From Candidatus Meridianibacter frigidus (GTDB lineage Bacteria > Vulcanimicrobiota > Vulcanimicrobiia > Vulcanimicrobiales > Vulcanimicrobiaceae): DNA of 35,923 bases. The stretch covers positions 1-35,923 of the forward strand of contig QHBJ01000019.1 in the NCBI GenBank assembly GCA_003243975.1. The letters run 5' to 3'. Of the stretch, positions 9,026-17,096 are shown piece by piece; the first letter of the stretch is position 1, and each line of letters opens with the position of its first letter. The translations under genes were made by a program, and so were the position numbers. The notes below the pieces were generated by a model. The model did no database searches, was not told the DNA's origin, and saw nothing but the letters and a program-made list of their open reading frames with translations.

Positions 9026-10219
9026 CTACGCGGCAGGTTTCACGACGGTCTGAAGACCGTCGCCAGCGCCGTCCGCTCCACAGGCTACCCCGGCCCAACT
9101 CTCCGGGTATCGCGCAAGATTACGCGCCGCGTTGATATCGCGGTCGTGGGACGTACCGCACGCACGTCCAAATACGCTCACCAAGAGTTAGCTTCGCATT
9201 CTTAACCGCGCATACCGAACACAATTTCGAGGATGCAAACCAGCGGTTGGCCACGATCACGGTCGATCCAGCCATTGCTGCTTTGTAGTCCAACTGCCGC
9301 CGAACTCGCAGAAGCCAACATCGGCAATCGCTCGCGAAAGACAGCGGTTCGCGAGCATCCTTGTGACGTTGAGATCTTCGATCACGATGGTGCGGTATCG
9401 CGTGAGGGAGGAGGTGAGTTTGTGCAAGGCGTCGGCCCGAATATCGGCAATCCGCCAATGCAGTCGTGCAAGCTTGGTTTTCGCTTTGACACGATTGCGC
9501 GAGCCGCGAACCTTGCGGGAAAGGGCACGAGAGGCCCGTTTGAGTTTGCGCAGGTACCTCCGTAAGGGTTTGGGAGCAAAAGTCTTCGGTGTATCATCGC
9601 TAAAGGTTGCAAGCGCGGTAATTCCAAGGTCGACGCCGACAATGGTTGCGTCGGTACGAATCGGAACCTCGTACGGTACCTCGATGGAAAAGCTCGCAAA
9701 CCACGCGTCGGCATGACGTGAGATCGTTACCGAGAGGAGACGGCCGGCAAAGCGGACTTCTTCGCGCATTTTCGCCCAGCCAATGACCGGTAGCCTTATC
9801 CGCGCACCGTCGGTTTGCACGGCGTCTGGGTGTTTCTTGTCGGGACCGTTATCGGCGCGGAAGCTATAGTGCTGGCCCTTTTTCTTAAACGTCGGCACCC
9901 GCACGCGCTTCCAACGGATCTCCTTACGTCGATACTTTTTGAGGTCCTCGAACAAGTTGGTATATGCGCGGCCTAGGTTCTTGATCGCCTGCTGAGGCGC
10001 GTTCTTCGTCACTTCTGACATCCACGGAAATTGCTCTGCCTTGACTGCGTTGAGCGCTTTGCGTAAGGCAACCTCCGAAGGCTTTCCTCCGGCCTTGTAC
10101 TGCTGTTTCCATTCTGCTAGCGCCCAATTATACGCAAAGCGCGCAACACCGCACGCTCGCAAGAAATACGTTTCTTGCTCGCATGTGGGAACCAAGCGAA
10201 TCCGATGCGCAAGAATCAT
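9026..10219 (-). pseudogene. tnpB: tnpB, RNA-guided nuclease of IS607 element, two frameshifts
   Basis: TnpB remnant. The first frame gives 320 residues, with the N-terminal region and the first RuvC aspartate in GVDLGIT, then the glutamate in IVIEDLNV, and stops at 9257 after GFCEF. One missing base near 9300 puts the next segment (RQLDYKAAMAGSTVIVANRW, then the zinc-finger CSVC) in another frame. A second shift (two bases missing or one added) near 9155, between the third and fourth zinc cysteines, moves the C-terminal RuvC motif CGTSHDRDINAARNL and the last 30 residues, ending at the stop at 9026-9028. Every catalytic and zinc residue is still encoded, so inactivation is recent, or the indels are assembly errors. 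The RNA guide usually overlaps the 3' end of tnpB and the element's end; I could not define it by eye. Confidence 0.88.
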
Positions 10220-10795
10220 GCTTGGACCGACTCGCGCGCTAAGGCGCGTTCGATACTGATCGCGCGATTGCGCGCTGAGCGGCGACCGTAAAGCCGGGCG
10301 CAGAAACTCGTGAGCACGGCGATCATATCTTGCACGAGATCATCGTTTATTTCACTTGCATCCATAACAATGAGCCGACGCCCGGATGCCGCCAGGGGAT
10401 GCTTCTAGATACTCCGACCCAAAGCGTGCGAATCGGTCGCGGTGCTCGACAACGATTGCACCGATCTTGGCATCCGACAGCAGCTGCAGGAGCTTGCGAC
10501 GCTTGCCATTTAGGCCTGAGCCGACTTCGGCAACCGACTCCACCACATGAAGCTTTTGCTCCGCAGCGTATTGAGAGAGGCGCGCTAATTGTCGGGCGAG
10601 ATCGCCGCGCTGATCGTGGCTGCTCACGCGCGAATACAGCGCAACGGATGTCGGCTTTTCTTCAATGGGTGCTTCGACCAGAATGGTTCCGCCGGGCATC
10701 TGCCGCCACGGAACGGGCATGGCGTCTTCCTTCACCCAGCGCCATGCCGTTTTGTAGGAAATGCCTTGCCGCCGGGCCCAATCGACGAGTTTCAT
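10216..10795 (-). pseudogene. tnpA: tnpA, IS607-type serine recombinase, frameshifted
   Basis: IS607 transposase of about 193 residues if repaired. The N-terminus is a small MerR-like helix-turn-helix (DWARRQGISYKTAWRWVKE). The resolvase domain follows with the nucleophile serine in VALYSRVSSHDQ and conserved AIVVEHRDRFARFG. A run of four G on the plus strand (10395-10398; CCCC in the coding strand) appears to hold one extra base: removing it joins GSEYLEAS to LAASGRRLIVMDASEIND and keeps the frame to a TGA at 10216-10218 that overlaps the tnpB ATG. As it stands the gene stops early, at 10352, after 147 residues. An AAGGA sits right against the ATG at 10795. Confidence 0.88.
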
Positions 10796-10896
10796 TCCTT
10801 GTAGTATAAGCTACGAACACCTGTTTGGCTATACATGGCCATCTCGGCCGCAGCACTTACCGCACCCCGCGAGCGCTGCCGCGGGTTTACAAGGAA

Positions 10897-11478
10897 GTGG
10901 CGCAGCAATTGGGATTCTTCGCCCAGGCCGAGCTTACCTTAGCGCGGACGCGAGCCGGAGATATCCGTTATCTTCCGGGAGTGTTTAGCGCGATCGAGGC
11001 TACTCGATTGTTCGAACGCTTGCTCGCTATTGCGCCGTGGTCCAAAGAGACGATGCGCATGTACGACAAGATGGTCGAGGTGCCGCGTTTGGTGGCTTGG
11101 TATCGCGACCCGGAACCGCTTCCAGCAGAGCTGCAGATGGTGCGGGAACGCGTGGGTGCGCTTCTGAGCGTAAAGTTTAATGCCGTTTCGCTGAACTACT
11201 ATCGCGACGGGAACGATTCGGTTGCGTGGCATAGCGACCACGACGAAGAGCTGACGGCTCGGCCGGTTGTCGCGCTTCTGAGCCTGGGCGCTATTCGTGA
11301 GATGCTCCTGCGGACCAAGGTTTTGCCGCGGCGACAGTTGCGATGCGATTTGGAACCGGGCAGCATTCTCGTTATGCGGGGCGACGTCCAAGAGCATTGG
11401 GAACATCATATTCCAAAGGTGCACCGGCCCACCAGCGCGCGAATCAGTGTGGCGTTGCGCACAAAGATCTCCCCCTAA
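10897..11478 (+). CDS. AlkB-type 2-oxoglutarate/Fe(II) dioxygenase
   Basis: DNA/RNA demethylation dioxygenase of the AlkB (ALKBH2/3-like) family, about 190 aa. The substrate-binding NYYRDGNDSVAWHSDHDE contains the iron ligands His and Asp of WHSD. The distal His lies in EHHIPK and the 2-oxoglutarate-binding arginines in SARISVALR. It removes methyl groups from 1-methyladenine or 3-methylcytosine by oxidation. The start is uncertain: the frame is open from a TTG at 10825, but family alignment begins near GFFAQAELTLA, so GTG at 10897 or TTG at 10909 is likelier. The 70 bases before it abut the IS607 element. The 3' end overlaps the convergent secreted-protein gene by 4 bp. AlkB homologues occur both as repair enzymes and RNA demethylases; which applies cannot be told here. 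Confidence 0.88.
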   Translation: MAQQLGFFAQAELTLARTRAGDIRYLPGVFSAIEATRLFERLLAIAPWSKETMRMYDKMVEVPRLVAWYRDPEPLPAELQMVRERVGALLSVKFNAVSLNYYRDGNDSVAWHSDHDEELTARPVVALLSLGAIREMLLRTKVLPRRQLRCDLEPGSILVMRGDVQEHWEHHIPKVHRPTSARISVALRTKISP

Positions 11479-12968
11479 TTCCACGGGTAGCCGGCGATCG
11501 CGTCCCACTGCGGAGCGCTCGTTCCGCTCCAGTCGAAGAAACTCTCGCCGATCGCTCCCAGTGCCCGTGCTTCTTGCAGACTGGCAGAGATTTCGTCCGG
11601 CGCGGTTGCACCGCGCGCACCTTCTGGCGTGGTTTGGCCGCCGATGTTGATCGGACGGCGGACCGTCGAAAGCGCGGCGAGCGTGCGGTACGAGTCCGCG
11701 AGCAAGCGCTGCACCTGGGCAGCGTTCGTGGGACCCTTGGAGAGCATGCGCCAGTAGGTCATCGGCTGCAACACATCTGAGTACTGCGCGATAACGCGAT
11801 AGGGGTACTTGTCATTGTCGAGATGTTCCAAAAACGGATCTTCGACGGTCGCAATGACCGTATAATTCGGCCCGACCGCAGCCCGAAGATTGCGAATGTA
11901 GGTTTCCATGGCCGAGCAGCCCTGCGGGCAGTCGTGCATGAACTCATCGCCGCGCTCGAGATCGACCGCCAGCGCGCTCATCGCCGTTCCGTGCGCGGTT
12001 CGATACATGGCGGCGTGCACGGCCTGCGCCAGATCTTCGAAGGTTGCGGCTCGCGGAACGGTCCACGCGACCGTCTTAATTCCGCGCGCCGCCAGGCCAT
12101 CCACAAGGGCGTCGAGGCGCACTTTAATATCCGGGGAGAGTTGCCAGTAGGCGCCGTAGGCCAAGCGTAATTCGACGTAGTGCAATCCGGCGCGGGCGGC
12201 CTGATCCACGACGGCTGACGGATCGAGCTCGCCCGCATAATGATCGTCGTATGGATTGGTGCCGAACGATAGCCACATTCCTTTTCCGGAAATTGCGGTG
12301 CGCGACGTCGTCGGCATTTCCGGCGGCGTGCGTATCCACGCCGTGTTTGAAGCGTGCGTTGCCACGCGTACCACGTAGCGATACATTCGTGCGGGACGAA
12401 CGGTGGCATCCAAATAGTTCGAGCTTGGCGGTGACACCACCGCCACGTGTTCGTTTCCTCGTGCGTCGAAACGGGTTATGCGCACCTCTGCGCTCGCGCG
12501 CGGGAACCACCCGATTTGAATGGCGTGCGGGCCGAGGGGCGCCGCTACGGTACGGGCGAGTTTCCAAACCCGCGGGTCGGTTCGCGCGCGGGCCTCGCCG
12601 AGCCGCGGCATCGTGCACACCGCAGTTAGCGAAATTCGACCTTCGCGATTACTCGAAACGATGGCCGCCGGCTGGCCGAAGCGCATGCGGGGTTGCCACT
12701 GTGTCGTGCCGCCGGTTGCGCGATAGTCTACGTTGCTCCCGAGCATGATACGAGTCGGCGCGTTCTGTGCGTCCAGAAAACGTACCACCACCAGCCAGCG
12801 TGCATTCCCATCCGGGTCGAAGCCCAGCGGCCGCGATTCCAGCACGAAGCGCGTGGCTGGATTTCCAACGTAGATCGGGCCGCTGCCAGAGGACACGGGC
12901 AGCGCCGGCAGCGGGGGCGGCGCTTCGGTGCGCGAGAGCAGCAGCGCGATCCAGAATGCTAAGTTCAC
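11475..12968 (-). CDS. Secreted protein, predicted TIM-barrel (glycoside-hydrolase-like), function unknown
   Basis: A 497-residue protein that I do not recognise as a named family. A short hydrophobic N-terminus followed by a proline-rich linker (PPPLPALP) looks like a signal sequence. Residues about 35-215 look like beta-rich modules. The C-terminal half alternates strands and helices as in a (beta/alpha)8 barrel: GMWLSFGTNPYDD, then HYVELRLAYGAYW, GIKTVAWTVP, SALAVDLERGDEF, YTVIATVEDPF, LQPMTYWRM and GESFFDW at the last strand. Acidic residues at strand ends (VDLERGDE, VEDP) are placed as in glycoside hydrolases of the GH18/GH25 type. It is translated from the same message as the DUF2079 protein upstream, with a 4-base gap. 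The barrel call is inference from pattern only. Confidence 0.72.
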   Translation of the reverse strand: MNLAFWIALLLSRTEAPPPLPALPVSSGSGPIYVGNPATRFVLESRPLGFDPDGNARWLVVVRFLDAQNAPTRIMLGSNVDYRATGGTTQWQPRMRFGQPAAIVSSNREGRISLTAVCTMPRLGEARARTDPRVWKLARTVAAPLGPHAIQIGWFPRASAEVRITRFDARGNEHVAVVSPPSSNYLDATVRPARMYRYVVRVATHASNTAWIRTPPEMPTTSRTAISGKGMWLSFGTNPYDDHYAGELDPSAVVDQAARAGLHYVELRLAYGAYWQLSPDIKVRLDALVDGLAARGIKTVAWTVPRAATFEDLAQAVHAAMYRTAHGTAMSALAVDLERGDEFMHDCPQGCSAMETYIRNLRAAVGPNYTVIATVEDPFLEHLDNDKYPYRVIAQYSDVLQPMTYWRMLSKGPTNAAQVQRLLADSYRTLAALSTVRRPINIGGQTTPEGARGATAPDEISASLQEARALGAIGESFFDWSGTSAPQWDAIAGYPWN

Positions 12969-12972
12969 TTCA

Positions 12973-14340
12973 TTACCATGCCGGACTCACGGTGGGAGTA
13001 TTCGCCGGTTTTGCTCCATTGCGCTCGTAGAGCGTAATATTCGCCTCCGACCGCACCAGCCGGTACTTTCCGCGCTTGGCCGCGGCTTTGATTTTGGGCC
13101 CGTCTCGTATAAGCCAGTTGGAGTCTGGATAACTCCAGTCGAAGAGTGCAAAACGCGGATACGTTTCCATTCCAAGTGTCGCGTGCGGGAAGAAACCCAT
13201 ATGCGTGTACGCCTCTTCCTGCGTCCCGATCTCCGCGGTCGCGGGCAGCCTAGCGATGAACGCATCCAGCTGGGCATCGCGCGGCTGCGGCAAGCGCAAA
13301 AAGTAACGCGGATGCAGAGGATTGGCGACAATGAAGGTCAGTGCGGCCAGCCCATATGCAACGACGAGCGCTGTACGCGCCGTGTTCGGTCTGTCACGCG
13401 TGAGCGAACACGCGCCAAGCACGAACGCAACCATGACGTATGGAATCCAAACCGCGGCATAGTGTTGTCCCATCGTGTACGTCACGGGCGCGCGTGAAAG
13501 CAAGACCTCGGCAAAAGGAAAAAGGGCTAAGAGCAACAGGCGCGATCGAAATGGAAGAAAGGCGAGCGGTGCAAATGCCAACACAAGGTACCCGGCGCGA
13601 TCCGTTACCGCCCGAAGCGGCGAGACATGTGCCGCTACCGCCGTGTGCGTATAGAAGACGAGGGGATGCCATGCGCCGGAGCCTCCCGCCAGAGGCCCTA
13701 CGACCAGAAAATATCCGGCTAGCACGGCGAGGCAGCAAACAATAATCGCGAGTGACCATGCAACGCCGCGCATTTCGTTGCGTTCGCGAAAGAAAAAAAG
13801 CGCAGCAGCGGCGGTAATACAGATGAAAATCGCCTCGTCTTCTTTCGTGGCCAAGGCCGCGATCGCACAGAGTGAAGCCAATGCGAATTTGCGCGCATCC
13901 AACGCGTAGAGTAGCCAGACAACTTCCCCGGCGGCCAGCCCGTTTTCGTGAAAGTCCGTGAAGGTGAGACCGCACAACGGCGGATAGATGAACCCCAGGG
14001 AGCCGATGGCCGCAGCCGGCCGTTCGCCCACACGCCGGCGGGCTATTAAGTAGAGAGCCGGCCCGATGGATGCGTTGACGGCTGCCTGCACGATGGTCAG
14101 CGGGAGCGCCGAGTGAGCGAGCCAGACCAGGGGCGCTAGCAAATACAGAATCGGCGAGAAGTGAACGGCGAAGTGGCTCCCGCCCTCGATGGTGTTGGAG
14201 AAGCCTGAAAAAGCGCTCGCAATGGTTTGAAAGAAGATGCCGAGGTCTTCAGCGGAACGGTGGACGACGTAGCGGTCGGTCCCCAAGATACTAAAGAGCA
14301 GAAAGTAGACGGCCGCCCCAGTCCACATTCGCGCCAGCAT
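12973..14340 (-). CDS. DUF2079 multi-pass membrane protein
   Basis: A 455-residue integral membrane protein with about ten hydrophobic segments and the DUF2079 hallmarks: an N-terminal DLGIFFQTI, SHFAVHFSPILYL and LTFTDFHENGLA. The family has the architecture of GT-C glycosyltransferases and mannosyltransferases, but its activity is not established. The last 120 residues are a soluble, probably periplasmic domain. A strong AAGGAGG (minus strand, about 14375-14369) lies 28 bases upstream of this ATG and directly touches another ATG (14368) in a different frame, which opens a 25-codon reading frame overlapping the gene start. The true start may therefore be coupled to a leader, or a base may be missing here. 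The secreted barrel protein follows 4 bp downstream, so both probably act on surface glycans. Confidence 0.85.
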   Translation of the reverse strand: MLARMWTGAAVYFLLFSILGTDRYVVHRSAEDLGIFFQTIASAFSGFSNTIEGGSHFAVHFSPILYLLAPLVWLAHSALPLTIVQAAVNASIGPALYLIARRRVGERPAAAIGSLGFIYPPLCGLTFTDFHENGLAAGEVVWLLYALDARKFALASLCAIAALATKEDEAIFICITAAAALFFFRERNEMRGVAWSLAIIVCCLAVLAGYFLVVGPLAGGSGAWHPLVFYTHTAVAAHVSPLRAVTDRAGYLVLAFAPLAFLPFRSRLLLLALFPFAEVLLSRAPVTYTMGQHYAAVWIPYVMVAFVLGACSLTRDRPNTARTALVVAYGLAALTFIVANPLHPRYFLRLPQPRDAQLDAFIARLPATAEIGTQEEAYTHMGFFPHATLGMETYPRFALFDWSYPDSNWLIRDGPKIKAAAKRGKYRLVRSEANITLYERNGAKPANTPTVSPAW

Positions 14341-14415
14341 GCCGGGCGCTTTGGCCCGAAATTTTCATCCTCCTTTTAGCATTTCAACGTGCGCAATGCG
14401 TTATAAGGAGTAGTG

Positions 14416-15801
14416 ATGGTGAGAAATGCAGCAATCCTGGTGTTCATAATTGCGCTCGCGTTCTTCAGAAGTGCGGCCCAACCTGACAGCGGAATTCACA
14501 AGATCAAGCACATCGTGATCATCATGCAAGAGAACCGCTCCTTCGATAGTTACTTCGGGACGTTTCCGGGCGCAGACGGAATTCCGGTGAGGAATGGCGT
14601 TCCAGCGCCATGCCTTCCGCAACCGCAAGGTCCGTGCGTGCGCCCGTACCATGACGGCTACGACCTGAATGCCGGCGGCCCGCACTCTGCGCGCAATGCA
14701 GTTTCCGATATCGACGGTGGCCGCATGGACGGATTCATTCTGAATGCGCAGCGCGGCCGCCGCGGGTGCGCTGAATTGGACAATCCGGCCTGCACGAACG
14801 GCGGCACTCGCATCGATTCGGTCGGCTACCATGATGGGCGCGAGCTTCCCAACTACTGGGCCTACGCCCGCAACTTCGTTTTGCAGGACCGTCTGTTTCA
14901 GCCCAACGCTTCTTGGAGTTTGCCTCAGCATCTGTTCCTGGTGTCCGAATGGTCGGCGAAATGTTCGCGCATCGGTGATCCCGCTAGCTGCGTGAATGAG
15001 TTACAAAATCCCGACCGGCCGCGTGACTTTGGCCGGCGCCGCGCGCCCGGCCAGCCCGGGCGGCCCGACTACGCGTGGACCGATTTGACCTACCTGCTTC
15101 ACAAAGCGGGCGTCTCGTGGGCCTACTACGTTATGGGCGGAAACGAACCCGACTGCGCGGACGATGCGATGGCCTGCGCGCCCCGCCGCCAGACCGTGCG
15201 AACGCCGGGGATCTGGAATCCGCTGCCGGCCTTCGACACGGTCAAAGAGGACAACCAACGGCAGAATGTTCGCGACATCACTCAGTTTTTTGCCGCCGCT
15301 CGGAATGGTACGCTGCCCTCGGTGGTTTGGCTAGCTCCCGCCGGACGCTACAGCGAACATCCGCCGGGCCTTGTGAGTGCGGGGCAGGCGTACGTAACGG
15401 GAGTTGTTAACGCGCTCATGCAGAGTCCGGACTGGAAATCGACCGCGATTTTTGTGTCGTGGGATGACTGGGGCGGATTCTACGATCACGTCGCGCCGCC
15501 CAAAGTCGATGAAAACGGGTACGGCTTACGCGTTCCGGGACTGGTGATCAGTCCGTACGCGCGCCGTGGTTACGTGGACCATCAAGTGCTCAGTCACGAC
15601 GCATACGTCAAATTTATCGAGGATGACTTCCTCAGCGGCGCGCGCATCGATCCGAGAACCGACGGGCGCTTCGACCCACGCCCCGACGTTCGCGAGAGTA
15701 TGCCGCAACTGGGCGACTTGCGCAACGATTTCGATTTCTCCCAGCCCCCGCGCACTCCGCTGGTGCTCCCCAACGGAATCACACCCCCATACGCCAATTG
15801 A
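14416..15801 (+). CDS. Secreted phosphoesterase (phospholipase C / acid phosphatase family)
   Basis: A 461-residue enzyme of the bacterial phospholipase C/AcpA family (PF04185 type), which hydrolyses phosphodiester or phosphomonoester bonds outside the cytoplasm. The N-terminus is a Sec-type signal peptide of about 22 residues. The catalytic N-terminal motif [17 protein letters not shown] is followed by [45 protein letters not shown] and [13 protein letters not shown], all in the family order. The ATG at 14416 is five bases from AAGGAG (14405-14410) and is preferred to the GTG one codon upstream. The gene is shorter than the 650-700 aa haemolytic PLCs because it lacks their two C-terminal repeat domains, so it is closer to the acid-phosphatase/short PLC branch. 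It stands alone, followed by an IS200 remnant. Confidence 0.92.
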   Translation: MVRNAAILVFIIALAFFRSAAQPDSGIHKIKHIVIIMQENRSFDSYFGTFPGADGIPVRNGVPAPCLPQPQGPCVRPYHDGYDLNAGGPHSARNAVSDIDGGRMDGFILNAQRGRRGCAELDNPACTNGGTRIDSVGYHDGRELPNYWAYARNFVLQDRLFQPNASWSLPQHLFLVSEWSAKCSRIGDPASCVNELQNPDRPRDFGRRRAPGQPGRPDYAWTDLTYLLHKAGVSWAYYVMGGNEPDCADDAMACAPRRQTVRTPGIWNPLPAFDTVKEDNQRQNVRDITQFFAAARNGTLPSVVWLAPAGRYSEHPPGLVSAGQAYVTGVVNALMQSPDWKSTAIFVSWDDWGGFYDHVAPPKVDENGYGLRVPGLVISPYARRGYVDHQVLSHDAYVKFIEDDFLSGARIDPRTDGRFDPRPDVRESMPQLGDLRNDFDFSQPPRTPLVLPNGITPPYAN

Positions 15802-15804
15802 AAT

Positions 15805-15898
15805 ACTCCCCGGCCTGAGCTACTTCGCTGCACCCTGCGGCGGAGCGCCGCTCTCGATCATTAAACGGTACATCGAAAACCAGCGCACGCCATTGTAG
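15805..15898 (+). pseudogene. 3' remnant of an IS200-type Y1 transposase gene
   Basis: Only the last 30 or so codons remain. The frame reads LPGLSYFAAPCGGAPL then SIIKRYIENQRTPL and a stop at 15896-15898, matching the conserved end of IS200/REP-associated Y1 transposases (SYF-x-CGGAP-x-IIxxYIENQ). Nothing of the HUH or tyrosine motifs is left. It begins almost at the phosphoesterase stop codon and is followed by the GC hairpin usual at the right end of such elements. This is recognition by pattern without an alignment. Confidence 0.72.
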
Positions 15899-15922
15899 GG
15901 GCTCTCGCCTAGCGCCTTTTAT

Positions 15923-15942
15923 CCCCGGCCTGAACGCCGGGG
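15923..15942. repeat. Right-end hairpin of the IS200-type remnant
   Basis: Perfect 7-bp inverted repeat CCCCGGC/GCCGGGG with a 6-base loop, 24 bases after the transposase-remnant stop. IS200/IS605 elements carry such subterminal hairpins for their transposase to bind. No T-run follows on either strand, so it is a poor intrinsic terminator, though it could still separate the convergent phosphoesterase and manA messages. Confidence 0.6.
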
Positions 15943-15951
15943 CTTTACGGG

Positions 15952-17016
15952 TCACCCGGTAAATTGCCGCAGGAACGCATCGATGCGTGCTGGCTCGATG
16001 CCGGCGGTTTGTAACCGTTCTTCCATGGCGTCGGCGCGAGCGGGCGGGGTGACAAACATGACCGGCGCTTCCGCACCGGACGCCTGAATCTCAAGGTCTT
16101 GGGCCAATGCGGGCACGAGCGCGGTCTGATACGGTTCCAAATGCGCGGCTCCGTCGGCGGAACGTATGTCGATACCGCCATCGAGCGTCATGAAGATCAG
16201 CGGCCGGCCCTCGGTAGTGAGGCGCCGTAGGGATGTGGGTACTTGGATGCGTTCGACGATAAAACGCGGATCTGCGATGAGCGCTTGTCGCTCCACTCCT
16301 TCGAGCGTGTATCGCAATCCCACGATCGCGCCGGCGCTCGATGCGTGAAAATCTAAGACGTCTCCGGCTTTCTGCACGTGCAGTTCGCGCGGCTTGCCGT
16401 GCGCGTCCACGCGGCTCCAGTCGTAGATGCGATAGGTCAAGTCGCTGGCCTGCTGCGTTTCGAAAATGATTATTCCGGCGCCGATCGCGTGCAGCGTGCC
16501 GGCCGGCAGGTAGAATGTCTGCCCGACGCTGACTGGGACGCGTCGTAAGATGTCGCCGAGCGTGCCGTCGGCTACTCGCCGCTCGTACTCCTCGCGCGAA
16601 GTGTCTTGCGACCATCCGAGCACCAACTCAGCGTGCGCCTGCGCATCCAGCACGAACCAGCATTCTGTCTTGCCGTTGGGCTGGTGCTCGACGCGCTGCG
16701 CGTACGCGTCGCCCGGGTGAACTTGAACCGAAAGCGCATCGCGTGCATCGATGATCTTGGTGAGAACCGGAAAAATTTGCGCGGGATCCAGATTTCCCAA
16801 AAGCTCTGCACCTAGGCGCGCGCGTAGCTGCGCCACGCTTTCTCCTCGCAGCGGGCCGTTTGCCACGCAGTTTTCGTCCCAGCATTCCCACGATTCGCCC
16901 AGCTTTGCGTGCGGATCGCCGGGTTTGTGGAAACGACGCACCAAAGCATCGCCGCCCCAAATCGCCGGCACGGTCTTGGGAGCAAGGACGTACGGATATA
17001 ATAGTGCGTCGGGCAA
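15952..17016 (-). CDS. manA: Mannose-6-phosphate isomerase, class I
   Basis: A 354-residue type I phosphomannose isomerase, the length of the short Bacillus-type enzymes. It interconverts fructose-6-phosphate and mannose-6-phosphate in the cytoplasm and feeds GDP-mannose and surface glycan synthesis. The zinc ligands are in VQVHP (Gln98, His100), KTECW (Glu118) and GTLHAIG (His176); the catalytic-loop region reads QASDLTYRIYDWSR. The start is a TTG at 17016: an in-frame stop lies shortly upstream and the N-terminus LYPYVLAPKTVPAIWGG matches family starts. There is no strong ribosome site, only a GGGG three bases before. It diverges from the folK-folE2 gene, whose probable promoter lies inside the first codons of manA, so the two may affect each other's transcription. 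Confidence 0.94.
   Translation of the reverse strand: MPDALLYPYVLAPKTVPAIWGGDALVRRFHKPGDPHAKLGESWECWDENCVANGPLRGESVAQLRARLGAELLGNLDPAQIFPVLTKIIDARDALSVQVHPGDAYAQRVEHQPNGKTECWFVLDAQAHAELVLGWSQDTSREEYERRVADGTLGDILRRVPVSVGQTFYLPAGTLHAIGAGIIIFETQQASDLTYRIYDWSRVDAHGKPRELHVQKAGDVLDFHASSAGAIVGLRYTLEGVERQALIADPRFIVERIQVPTSLRRLTTEGRPLIFMTLDGGIDIRSADGAAHLEPYQTALVPALAQDLEIQASGAEAPVMFVTPPARADAMEERLQTAGIEPARIDAFLRQFTG
16976..17002 (+). promoter_or_regulatory. Candidate sigma-70-type promoter for the folK-folE2 gene
   Basis: TTGGGA (16976-16981), a 15-base spacer and a perfect TATAAT (16997-17002) point towards the fusion gene, with a predicted transcript start near 17009 and a leader of about 88 bases. 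The spacer is two bases shorter than ideal. It lies within the 5' end of manA on the opposite strand. Confidence 0.5.
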
Positions 17017-17096
17017 GACCCCGACGCTTCACGGCGACGTCGAGTGATCCATTCTCGGATGCAGGCGCACGCTGCGACCGGTACAAAAGCTACGGC

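Larger units (their letters stand above)
9026..10795 (-). mobile_element. Decayed IS607-type element (tnpA recombinase + tnpB)
   Basis: The two genes have the order and coupling of an IS607-family element: a serine-recombinase tnpA followed by tnpB, joined by an ATGA overlap at 10216-10219. Both are broken by small indels: one in tnpA, two in tnpB. The coordinates cover the coding remnants only. The true ends are not marked by terminal inverted repeats (IS607 elements have none), so I cannot place them exactly; they probably lie near 8950-9025 and 10796-10830. A TATACT hexamer just upstream of tnpA (plus-strand 10803-10808) is a possible -10 box. The element separates msrAB from an AlkB-type gene and may have displaced the upstream regions of both. 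Confidence 0.85.

Noticed and set aside
10330-10809. Plus-strand frame antisense to the IS607 tnpA
   Set aside because: Low-quality composition and no motif; the minus-strand recombinase explains the sequence.
11343-11780. Plus-strand frame across the end of the AlkB-type gene
   Set aside because: Arg-rich shadow of two real genes, with no ribosome site or family motif.
15923-15942. Hairpin as an intrinsic terminator
   Set aside because: No T-run on either strand; its place after a Y1-transposase remnant fits an IS200 end better.
16860-17096. N-terminal extension of the folK-folE2 frame by 79 codons
   Set aside because: It is antisense to the conserved start of manA, has an unnatural Arg/Pro-rich composition, and the HPPK domain begins right at GTG 17097.
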